NCBI GenBank assembly: GCA_903929795.1
Contig: CAIYWC010000064.1
Location: forward strand, 42,159-106,158
DNA length: 64,000 nt
Source: an uncultured Myxococcales bacterium
GTDB taxonomy: Bacteria; Myxococcota_A; UBA9042
Direction of reading: 5' to 3'
Below, piece after piece: positions 27,868 to 35,247 of the stretch. The first letter of the stretch is position 1. Each line of letters starts with the position of its first letter. The position numbers and the translations under genes are program-made. The notes beneath the pieces were generated by a model. That model was not told where the DNA came from and ran no database searches. It saw only the letters and a program-made list of their open reading frames with translations.

Positions 27868-29079
27868 CTACGGCGCCAGCAGATCCTGCCAGGCAGCCGT
27901 GTTGCCCTGCGCCGCCAACAGCCACGCCGCCATGCTCACGTCGCCCTGCTTGGTGTCGTCGATGTTGCCGATGACGATCGACGCCAGCGCGGTCATCGCG
28001 TCGGGCGGCAGCGTTACCGCGGTCAGATCGCTGCCCACAAGCCCCGAGACGTCGCCCAGCATGGTCGTGTGCATCGTCCCGTCGATCAGAAAGCGCTTGT
28101 AGCGGTCCGGATACGCCGTGTGCAGTGCGCCGGTCGCCTCCAGCAGCCCCTGCTTGAACAGCGCGGGGTCGATTTTGAAGAAAACGCCGGACATGATGCT
28201 GTCGTTGTAGCTCGAAAACGCCGCAACGCGCAGGTTTTGGTCGCGCGCCAGCTCCCAGTTCAGCAGCGGTGTCAGGTGCGCGCTCGTGCCGCAATCCGTG
28301 CAGGACGGCGGAAAAAAGCGCTTCACATTGAATTCCTTGACCAATTCCGCCAGAAACGCTGGATCGCCTTCCTTGCCCGTGCCCGTCCCGGAGTCCTGCA
28401 CGACCAGGATCTCCACGTCCGGCCAGAGCTTGCGCACCAGCAGGATCCCGGGAATGGTGCCAAAGCCGCCGCCCGACGAGCCCATCAGCGTGATGCGCTT
28501 GGGGTGCGGAAACTGCGCCACGCCGATGTCCAGCGCCGCCGTCAGGTTGCGCAGCCCGTGTTGCCGGCGGTCCAGCACGCCGTCGCCGTTGTCATCCGCG
28601 TCCGCCTCGCCGGCGAACATCGAGCCGTCGCAGTACGGCAAATACACCTGGTTCCAGTCCTTGAACGGGTTGGTCGCCTTGGCTGGGTCCAACACGTCCA
28701 GCTTGGGAATTCCCGCCGGGGCCTTTTGAATCGCCAGGCAATACGTCGACCAGCAAGCGCCGCCGCCTTGCAGAAAAATCATCAAGTTGTCGCTCTTCTG
28801 ATCGCGCACGGCCATGCGAAATGGATCGCCGCGCAGGCACATCGGCCCGGATTTTACGTCGAATTCGTAGGTCGTCACGCCGTCTGCCGTCGCCTGCGTC
28901 GCGACTTTGGCCAGGCCCAGGTAATCCGCGATACCTTGCGCCCAGACTTCGCCAAAACCCTGGGTTGGGGTCACATCCGCTGCGTCGCCGACGGCGTCCG
29001 AGCCATTTGCGGTATCCGTGGCCGCCGGCGAAGCCGTGCAGGCAGCGGTCAAGGTCAGGCACAATAGTGCGACTCGCAT
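27868..29079 (-). CDS. pectin-acetylesterase-like lipoprotein hydrolase
   Basis: A 403-residue protein with a lipobox in LLCLTLTAACTAS and an Ala/Asp spacer. The hydrolase domain has FLQGGGACWSTYC (oxyanion-hole loop of the pectin acetylesterase/Notum family), the nucleophile elbow LMGSSGGGFG, VVQDSGTG with a candidate acidic residue, and IDGTMHTTM near the C-terminus with a candidate catalytic His. The Ser-Asp-His set therefore looks complete. Pectin acetylesterases and Notum remove acyl groups from sugars or proteins; the bacterial members are mostly uncharacterised. Cell-surface placement is predicted. A separate promoter is likely because it is convergent with the efflux operon. Confidence 0.8.
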   Translation of the reverse strand: MRVALLCLTLTAACTASPAATDTANGSDAVGDAADVTPTQGFGEVWAQGIADYLGLAKVATQATADGVTTYEFDVKSGPMCLRGDPFRMAVRDQKSDNLMIFLQGGGACWSTYCLAIQKAPAGIPKLDVLDPAKATNPFKDWNQVYLPYCDGSMFAGEADADDNGDGVLDRRQHGLRNLTAALDIGVAQFPHPKRITLMGSSGGGFGTIPGILLVRKLWPDVEILVVQDSGTGTGKEGDPAFLAELVKEFNVKRFFPPSCTDCGTSAHLTPLLNWELARDQNLRVAAFSSYNDSIMSGVFFKIDPALFKQGLLEATGALHTAYPDRYKRFLIDGTMHTTMLGDVSGLVGSDLTAVTLPPDAMTALASIVIGNIDDTKQGDVSMAAWLLAAQGNTAAWQDLLAP

Positions 29080-29145
29080 GGCTTTTTCCCAAATTTACGG
29101 CGCGTGAATCCGGCCCGGCGCGCCGTTTGCCCCGCTGGCAGTGTG

Positions 29146-29889
29146 TCAGGTGTTGCAGTCGCCGGTGCTCTGGGCGCTGAACATCTTGCGGTCCTTGCCG
29201 GTGCCGTCGATGACGCGCGCGGTGAAGGGCATCGCGACGGCGCTGTTGCCGTGGAAGTTGCCCACCGAATTCGTTGAAAGGGTCTGAACTTTGCCGTCAG
29301 AGCCAGTGATTTCCACCGTGATGCTGGCGGTGCCGTCGCAAGTGTCGACCGTATGAAAGCCGGGGTAGACGGTGCCGGCGATGGTGAAAGTCGGGCCTTT
29401 CTTGGTGTGGCAATCGATGCACGCGAGGCCAGGCTCCATCAGATCGGAGCCGAACAGCGCGCCGAAGATCCACTTGAGGCCAGACGGGCAATCCGGCTCC
29501 GCGACGTCGGGCGCGTTCCCGGCGTCGGGCGTCGTCGGCACGTCCGGCGTGACGGGCACATCCGGCGTCACCGGAATGTCGGGTTGGATATCCTCGGGCG
29601 GCGGCACATCGGCGATGACGGGAACGTCAACGATGACAGGCACATCCGCGATCTTCGCGGCGTCAGGCACATCCGGCGACTCTGCGTCCACGGGCGACTG
29701 CGCGTCCGTCCCCGCGCCCATATCAGGCGCGCCCGCGCCGGTGTCGAACTTGGCGCTGTCAAACGACAAGCCGATGTCGGTCGGCCCGCTGTCCACCTTC
29801 AGCGTGCCGTCGCTCGACGCCGTGGTCGAGGTGCTGCACGCGCCAAAAGCGATGGTGGCCGTCAAGCCGAGGAAGAACCTGATGCGCAT
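29146..29889 (-). CDS. lipoprotein with Asp/Pro/Val-rich linker and one CxxCH haem site
   Basis: A 247-residue protein. The signal peptide MRIRFFLGLTATIAFGAC ends in a lipobox. Residues ~25-130 are a low-complexity linker of DVPVTPDVP- and DVPVIADVP-type units. The globular C-terminal part has CPSGLKW, then ACIDCHTKKGPTF with a single c-type haem motif, and a Cys-containing beta-rich end (TGDCNT). The CxxCH + TKxGP pattern resembles that of the small cytochrome at 22548-22868. It could be an outer-membrane-tethered monohaem protein. The start could be 9 codons upstream (GTG at 29916), but the ATG at 29889 opens the signal peptide directly. Confidence 0.75.
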   Translation of the reverse strand: MRIRFFLGLTATIAFGACSTSTTASSDGTLKVDSGPTDIGLSFDSAKFDTGAGAPDMGAGTDAQSPVDAESPDVPDAAKIADVPVIVDVPVIADVPPPEDIQPDIPVTPDVPVTPDVPTTPDAGNAPDVAEPDCPSGLKWIFGALFGSDLMEPGLACIDCHTKKGPTFTIAGTVYPGFHTVDTCDGTASITVEITGSDGKVQTLSTNSVGNFHGNSAVAMPFTARVIDGTGKDRKMFSAQSTGDCNT

Positions 29890-29986
29890 AAGCAAATCCG
29901 CAATTCGAGGCGGCACCGAGCCGTGGCCCTAAACTACCGGGAGCTTTCGCGCGATGCAAGCGGCGCCTTGCGCGTTTCGGCTTGGT

Positions 29987-31414
29987 CTACGCTTCAGACG
30001 GCGGCACCTTGGCGGCCTTTACCGCCCGCGGCTTGCGAACGGCGGGCTTAGCCTCGCGCGCAAGCCGCACGATCCACTCCGCGTGCGGTGTGTGTGGAAA
30101 CATGTCGACCGGCGCGATCTCCGCGACCTGCCAGCCCTGCTGCGCGAGCACCGCGAGGTCGCGCGCCAGCGAGCTTCCGTTGCAAGAAACGTAAACCAAA
30201 TGCGTACTTGCCGGCAAGTCGGCGAGCGCCGCCAGCACGACCGGCGCGCAGCCCGCTCGCGGCGGATCCAGCACGATCGCGTCCGGCCGCAGCTTGGCCA
30301 GCCGCGGCGCAAAGGCCTCGGCCGCCTCGCCGACAACCGCGACGTTCGCCGCCGCCAGCCGCGCAATGTTGCTCCGGGCATCGGCCACAGCCGCGCCGTC
30401 GCGCTCGACCAAAGTCACTTGTTTCGCACGGTTGCGCAGCGTCAGGCCGAACACGCCGATGCCGGCGTACAGGTCCACGAGGTGCGCGATCTCGGCTGGC
30501 AGGAACTTCTGCAGCATCTGGACGATGGCCTCGGAGGCGTCATGGCGCGTCTGCAGGAACGCTGTGGCGCCTAATTCCAGTGTTGTTCCAGCCACTTGGA
30601 CGGACTGCACGGCCGCGCCGGCCAGATGCCGCGTCTCCTGGCCCAGCACCGCGCCGCCCGCCGCCTGCTGCAGGTTGGCGAAAACGCCGGAAATACCTTG
30701 AATTTCCATGAGTTGTTCGGCGATCGGCGCCAGCCCGGACTCGTGGCTCACCACCAGCGTCAGCAGACCGGCATCCTGCCGCGGGTCCAGGCGAAACAGC
30801 ACGGCGCGCAATTGCCCGGGTCGCTGCGCGTCGCGCCAGGTCGTGATGCCAGAATGATCAAGCACTTCGCGCACTTCATGCAGCACGCGTTCCACCTTGG
30901 CGTGCTGCACCACGCAATGGTCGACCGCGACCAGATCGTCGGTGCCCGCGGCAAAAAAGCCCATCATCAAGCGGCCATGCACCCGGCGGGTCATCATCAG
31001 CGCGCGGGTCCGGTAGCCGGTCGCCCGCGCGTGCGGCTGCCAGGAATGCCACACCGCGTTCGCCGCCAGCGGACCCAGGCGCTCCTGCAAATCCGCTTGC
31101 TTGACGCGCTGTTGGGCGTCGATCAGCACCATCTGCCACGGACAGCCGCCGCACCGCACCACCACCGGGCAGGGCGGCTCCACGCGATCCGGCGACGGGA
31201 CGTCCAGCCGCTCGATCTTGCCCCAGGCCATGTGTTGGCCTACGTGGCCGATGCGCACAAAAAGCGTGTCGCCCGGCACCGCACCCGGCACGCGCACGAT
31301 CACCGGGCCGTCGGGCGTGTCGCATTCCACCAGCGCGCCGTCCGCCTCCGCCAGCCGCAGCACGCGCCCGGGCCACACTTCTCCGGTGATCAAACGCGGC
31401 CGATAGTGCTTCAT
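29987..31414 (-). CDS. rlmD: 23S rRNA (uracil-1939-C5)-methyltransferase RlmD
   Basis: A 475-residue TrmA/RlmD-family enzyme. An N-terminal TRAM-like domain (about residues 1-60) is followed by the [4Fe-4S] ligands C-x5-C-x2-C in PCPVVVRCGGCPWQ and a fourth Cys in VDHCVVQ. The SAM domain has VDLYAGIGVFGL, LDPPRAGCA and the nucleophile Cys in YVSCNGSSLARDL (usually SCNPxTLARD). It methylates U1939 in 23S rRNA by family inference; RlmCD or TrmA-like specificity cannot be excluded. GGAGAGG precedes the ATG at 31414. It overlaps the HupE/UreJ-like gene by 4 bp. Confidence 0.9.
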   Translation of the reverse strand: MKHYRPRLITGEVWPGRVLRLAEADGALVECDTPDGPVIVRVPGAVPGDTLFVRIGHVGQHMAWGKIERLDVPSPDRVEPPCPVVVRCGGCPWQMVLIDAQQRVKQADLQERLGPLAANAVWHSWQPHARATGYRTRALMMTRRVHGRLMMGFFAAGTDDLVAVDHCVVQHAKVERVLHEVREVLDHSGITTWRDAQRPGQLRAVLFRLDPRQDAGLLTLVVSHESGLAPIAEQLMEIQGISGVFANLQQAAGGAVLGQETRHLAGAAVQSVQVAGTTLELGATAFLQTRHDASEAIVQMLQKFLPAEIAHLVDLYAGIGVFGLTLRNRAKQVTLVERDGAAVADARSNIARLAAANVAVVGEAAEAFAPRLAKLRPDAIVLDPPRAGCAPVVLAALADLPASTHLVYVSCNGSSLARDLAVLAQQGWQVAEIAPVDMFPHTPHAEWIVRLAREAKPAVRKPRAVKAAKVPPSEA

Positions 31415-32673
31415 GGGACCTCTCCGACACTGGCCCAGACGGCAAAAACGAGGCCGGCGAGCATCAATACGTTGGCGCTCCAGCGCTGTGTGCGCGCACG
31501 GTCCCGCGAAATCCGCAGGAGCCCGCGCCAGAGCAGCGTGCAGAGTAGCACCCAAGTGACCTGCGCGGCGTCAAGGCCGAGGCCAAAACTCACGAGCGGC
31601 CACACGAGCTGGTCATAGCCCGCGACGAGGTGCTGCAGGCCGTTGCCAAAACCGAGGCCGTGGATGAGGCCAAAGCTGGCCGTCAGCAGCGACAAGCTCC
31701 ACAGGCGCGACGCGCGCGGCTGGCGGGCGCGAAAGGCGGCCATCATGATCGTCAGGCCAATCGCGATGTCGACCCAGCCCGGCGCCGGCCACTTGAACAA
31801 GAGCGCCAGCGTCATGCTGGTCAGGTGGCCGACCGAGAACGCCGTGACGGCCGCCAGCAGCGCGGCCATCCCCGGCGACGCGACGACCAGCGTGAGCAGA
31901 AACAGCAGGTGGTCCGGGCCGGTCGCCAGGTGCAGTGCGCCCTCGCGGGCCCACGCCTCAAGCAGCATCGTCGGCGGCATCCGCAACCGCGGCGCCGCAC
32001 GGGCATCGGCAAGCTGGGCGGCCGACATCGTCTCGTTGGGCGACATGCCCGCCGCCGTGTCCTTGGCCGGCGACTTGCGTTGGACCGGCGCCCCGAGCGG
32101 TCGCGCCGGCTGGCCGTTCAGCGGCACAGTCATCGCTTCCGCCGACGGCGGCACCAGCGCCCGGACCGGCTCCGCGCCCGCGACCGTCACGGCGAGGTAC
32201 AGCGTCGTCCGCGTCTTGGCAGCCGAATAGCCCAGGCGGCGAATCGTCAGCTCCTGCACCGGCTGCGCGCAGTCGACCGCAAAGTGCATGCCAATCCACG
32301 CGCCACCTTCCCGCTCCGAAAACCGTGGGTCGGCCTGCCCCGGCGCGGCCGGTGGCAGCGCGGCGCTCGTGCAGCCGTCAAACGCGAACCCGTGCAGGAC
32401 CGTGTTGGCCAGCTCCGCGCGATCGCGCTCCGGCGGCAGGCCGATATTGCGCAACATTTTGGCATACTCGGTCAGGTGCTCGCGACCCAGCAGGATAGTC
32501 CACTGAAAATGCTGACGATCTTGGGTGCTGAACTCGAGAATCGCGTTCGAGCGGACCTCATCAATCGGATGGGCCATGCCGTGCGTCTGAAACAAAAGCA
32601 GCCCGGCGAGCACCAGCAGCCGCGGCAAAAGGCGCAGGCGGGCGAACACAGGCTGGTGGCGGCGCGCGATCAT
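31411..32673 (-). CDS. HupE/UreJ-family membrane protein with periplasmic N-domain
   Basis: A 420-residue protein. The signal-like N-terminus ends at HGMAHPIDEVRSN, the mature start typical of this group (first residue His after AHP). Residues ~30-230 form a soluble domain of beta strands. The C-terminal ~190 residues hold six or seven helices beginning with LATGPDHLLFLLTLVV and SVGHLTSMTLALL, the HupE/UreJ_2 signature with paired His and Asp. HupE and UreJ are linked to nickel entry in hydrogenase and urease operons, but no such enzyme is encoded here, so the metal link is only a family inference. No strong ribosome binding site is visible at the ATG at 32673. Confidence 0.82.
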   Translation of the reverse strand: MIARRHQPVFARLRLLPRLLVLAGLLLFQTHGMAHPIDEVRSNAILEFSTQDRQHFQWTILLGREHLTEYAKMLRNIGLPPERDRAELANTVLHGFAFDGCTSAALPPAAPGQADPRFSEREGGAWIGMHFAVDCAQPVQELTIRRLGYSAAKTRTTLYLAVTVAGAEPVRALVPPSAEAMTVPLNGQPARPLGAPVQRKSPAKDTAAGMSPNETMSAAQLADARAAPRLRMPPTMLLEAWAREGALHLATGPDHLLFLLTLVVASPGMAALLAAVTAFSVGHLTSMTLALLFKWPAPGWVDIAIGLTIMMAAFRARQPRASRLWSLSLLTASFGLIHGLGFGNGLQHLVAGYDQLVWPLVSFGLGLDAAQVTWVLLCTLLWRGLLRISRDRARTQRWSANVLMLAGLVFAVWASVGEVP

Positions 32674-32775
32674 GCGCCAAGAGAGTGGCAGGGCCCGGAC
32701 GGGGACGCAACTGGACGCGCGGTGTATTGACACGCGCGTCGGCATGGCGAGACTGACAACAGCAAGAGGTGGGCA

Positions 32776-33081
32776 ATGGCGCGGTGGATGACAATTTTGG
32801 GCTTGGGCGCGTTGCTGGCGGGCACAGCGTGCACGGGCGCGCGGCAGCAGGTGGCGGTGGCACCGGTCGAGCAGGGCGGGACATACATCGACCCGTGGGG
32901 AACGCCGGTGGCGTGGAGCGCGGTGCCGGCGGCATCGTCGTCGGCGGGCGCAGCACCTGCCTCCGCGGAGGCCGATGACGCGAAACCCAAGGCGGAAGAA
33001 GCGCCACCCGCACCGGCGCCGGAGCCAGAACCCATTGTGACGTCTGGTGATCTGGGCGGCGACGAAGACAACGACGATTGA
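32776..33081 (+). CDS. small lipoprotein with acidic proline-rich tail
   Basis: A 101-residue protein: signal peptide MARWMTILGLGALLAG, lipobox LLAGTAC, then GTYIDPWGTPVAWSAVP and a low-complexity tail of Ala, Pro and Glu ending GGDEDNDD. AGAGG lies 7 nt before the ATG, and a TTGACA at 32727-32732 may be its -35. It is divergent from the HupE/UreJ-like gene and convergent with nth. I do not recognise a family; the small size and lack of a fold suggest a structural or anchoring role only loosely. Confidence 0.7.
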   Translation: MARWMTILGLGALLAGTACTGARQQVAVAPVEQGGTYIDPWGTPVAWSAVPAASSSAGAAPASAEADDAKPKAEEAPPAPAPEPEPIVTSGDLGGDEDNDD

Positions 33082-33091
33082 CCGGCGGCTG

Positions 33092-33721
33092 TCAGGCCGC
33101 GGCCCAGGAGCAGATCGGACAGGCGCTTGCGTCGTGGCCCCGCGCAGGACAGAACTTGCGGCCAAACCAGATGATTTGCAAGTGTAATTTGTTCCAGTCG
33201 CGCTCCGGAAACAGCGCTTTCAGGTCGCGTTCCGTCTGCGTCACGGAGCTGCCCGACGTCAGGCCCCAGCGCGTCGCCAGCCGGTGGATGTGCGTGTCGA
33301 CCGGAAAAGTGGCCACCCCGAACGCCTGGGCTAATACGACCTGCGCCGTCTTGTGGCCCACACCTGGCAGCCGCTCCAGCGCCTCGAGATCGTTGGGTAC
33401 CTGGCCGCCGTGCTCGGCGATCAGCATGCCCGACAGGCGGTGAATCGCCTGAGCCTTTTGCGGCGAAAGTCCGCAAGGTCGGATAATCGCACGAATTTCG
33501 TCGACGGTCAGCTGAATCATCTGCGCCGGCGTGCGCGCCCGCGCAAAAAGCAGTGGCGTCACCAGGTTGACGCGGACGTCGGTGCACTGCGCGCTCAGCA
33601 GCACGGCGATCAGCAGCGTGTACGGGTCCGTGTGGTCGAGCGGTACGTCCGGTGCGCCGATCGTCGCGTCCAAAATATGCTGAATTCGTTGGCATTTCTT
33701 GCGCAGCGCCGGACTTGTCAT
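33092..33721 (-). CDS. nth: endonuclease III (DNA glycosylase/AP lyase)
   Basis: A 209-residue helix-hairpin-helix glycosylase that excises oxidised pyrimidines. The HhH motif LERLPGVGHKTA carries the catalytic Lys, and PVDTHIHR the catalytic Asp. The C-terminal iron-sulfur loop is incomplete: CPARGHDASACPICSW gives three Cys (spacing 9 and 2), where E. coli Nth has four (6-2-5). So a [4Fe-4S] cluster may be missing or ligated differently. Family and repair function are otherwise certain. Confidence 0.95.
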   Translation of the reverse strand: MTSPALRKKCQRIQHILDATIGAPDVPLDHTDPYTLLIAVLLSAQCTDVRVNLVTPLLFARARTPAQMIQLTVDEIRAIIRPCGLSPQKAQAIHRLSGMLIAEHGGQVPNDLEALERLPGVGHKTAQVVLAQAFGVATFPVDTHIHRLATRWGLTSGSSVTQTERDLKALFPERDWNKLHLQIIWFGRKFCPARGHDASACPICSWAAA

Positions 33722-33828
33722 GGTCGCGTTCCTCGCGCACGCCTTCGCGCGCGCCGCGAGTGTGCCGCGTCTTTCGTCGGCGCGCCAACGTGCTACACTC
33801 GCGGGCGGCTAACCGGAGGCTGCCGTCC

Positions 33829-35232
33829 ATGAAACAAGTCCTGATCTCGATTCTGTCCGCCGCGCTGTTTGCTGTGCCCGCTTTTGCCGACGAACCGGCG
33901 CCCGCTGCTGCGGACGCGGTCAAGGCCGCAGCGCCCAAGCCTGCGGACGCCAAGCCGTGCGAGGGCAAGAAAGGCGACTGTCCCGATTGCGCTGAACACG
34001 GCGGCCGCGGCCCGGACTGCGCCGAGTGTTGCGACGACGACGAGGACGGCGACTGCTGCGACGGCCAACCGGGCGACGGCAAGCCGTGCGAAACCAAGGA
34101 CGTCGAGGGCAAAAAGTCGGACGGCAAGGACGGCGACGAGCACCACCGCCGCGGCCCGCCCGGCGGCCACGGCATGGGCGGCTTCTTCGGCGGCTGGGGC
34201 TCGATCCTCGCGCCCAACGCGCTCATCCAGACGCAGGTCGGCCTCTACGCCGGCAAGGACAACCAGATCGCCAACGGCGACGTCGTGGAGAGCGCCGGCA
34301 ATTTCATCTTGCGCCGCGCGCGGTTGGGCATCGCCGGACACATTTCGGAGCGCATCACCTACAACCTCTCGACCGATCTGGCGGACATCGCGAAGGGCAA
34401 CTCGCCGATTCACGACGCGAGCATGTCGCTGCGTTTTCTCAAGCACCAGGACCTGACGGCCGGCGCGCAGCTTGTGCCGTTCTCGCGGTTCGCGATGATT
34501 GGCGCGGGCGATCAGGCACTTGCGCAGCGTCCCAAGTCGGTCGACGCGATGGCGCCGTTTCACCAGGTCGGCGCCTCACTGCACGGCCATTACGACATCG
34601 GCGGCATCCAGTGGTGGCTCGGCGCGTACAATTCCTTTGAGCGCAACGTGACTTACTTCGGCGGCATCGCGGAGAATTCGTTCCTCTTTCTCGGCGCCAA
34701 CGGCAACCGCGCCCGCGGCTACAGCGTCGCCGGCCGCATCCAGGCTGAACCGCTCGGCTCTTTGGGCGAACAGGCCGCCAGCCGCGGCATGAAAGACAAA
34801 TTCCGCTTTGAAATCGGCGCGGGCGGCTACTACGACGACGCCGGCGGTTCGACCTCCTGGGCCGGCAGCGCGGACATCCACCTGAAGTCGCACGGCGCGC
34901 ACTTGCTCGTTGAATTCCTGATGGATTCTGCGGCGCCCAAGATGACGCCGACGGTCGCTTCCACGCTGCCGGATACAACCAAGCGCCAAGCCGTCATCGC
35001 GGAGCTGGGCTACACCTGGTGGCGGTTTAACGCTGCGGCGCGCGTCGAGTTCATCGACCCGAACACGGCGGTCAAGGACAACCACGACGAGGTCGTCGTC
35101 TCCGGTGCGCTCGGCGCCCAGCTGACGGAAAACCGGGCGCGCGTGCAGCTCCAGTTTGACCATCGCACGCAGACGACCGGCCCCGCGCTGGACGACGACA
35201 CGCTGTTTGCGCAGTTCCAGGTCAAGCTGTAG
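33829..35232 (+). CDS. outer membrane porin (phosphate-selective porin O/P-like) with Cys-rich N-terminus
   Basis: A 467-residue protein. The signal peptide (MKQVLISILSAALFAVPAFA) is followed by about 100 residues with nine Cys in KPCEG, GDCPDC, GPDCAECC and DGDCCDG contexts, many Asp and Lys, and a His/Gly-rich stretch (HHRRGPPGGHGMGG). The remaining 350 residues are beta-barrel-like: alternating strands such as FILRRARLGIAGHISERITYNL, GASLHGHYDIGGIQWWLGAYN and a C-terminal QFQVKL. That is the OprP/OprO-type arrangement. GGAGG precedes the ATG at 33829 by 9 nt, with a TACACT -10 candidate at 33794. It forms an operon with the PHP lipoprotein 15 nt downstream. Substrate is unknown. Confidence 0.8.
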   Translation: MKQVLISILSAALFAVPAFADEPAPAAADAVKAAAPKPADAKPCEGKKGDCPDCAEHGGRGPDCAECCDDDEDGDCCDGQPGDGKPCETKDVEGKKSDGKDGDEHHRRGPPGGHGMGGFFGGWGSILAPNALIQTQVGLYAGKDNQIANGDVVESAGNFILRRARLGIAGHISERITYNLSTDLADIAKGNSPIHDASMSLRFLKHQDLTAGAQLVPFSRFAMIGAGDQALAQRPKSVDAMAPFHQVGASLHGHYDIGGIQWWLGAYNSFERNVTYFGGIAENSFLFLGANGNRARGYSVAGRIQAEPLGSLGEQAASRGMKDKFRFEIGAGGYYDDAGGSTSWAGSADIHLKSHGAHLLVEFLMDSAAPKMTPTVASTLPDTTKRQAVIAELGYTWWRFNAAARVEFIDPNTAVKDNHDEVVVSGALGAQLTENRARVQLQFDHRTQTTGPALDDDTLFAQFQVKL

Positions 35233-35247
35233 CCGAGGGAGGCTGTG

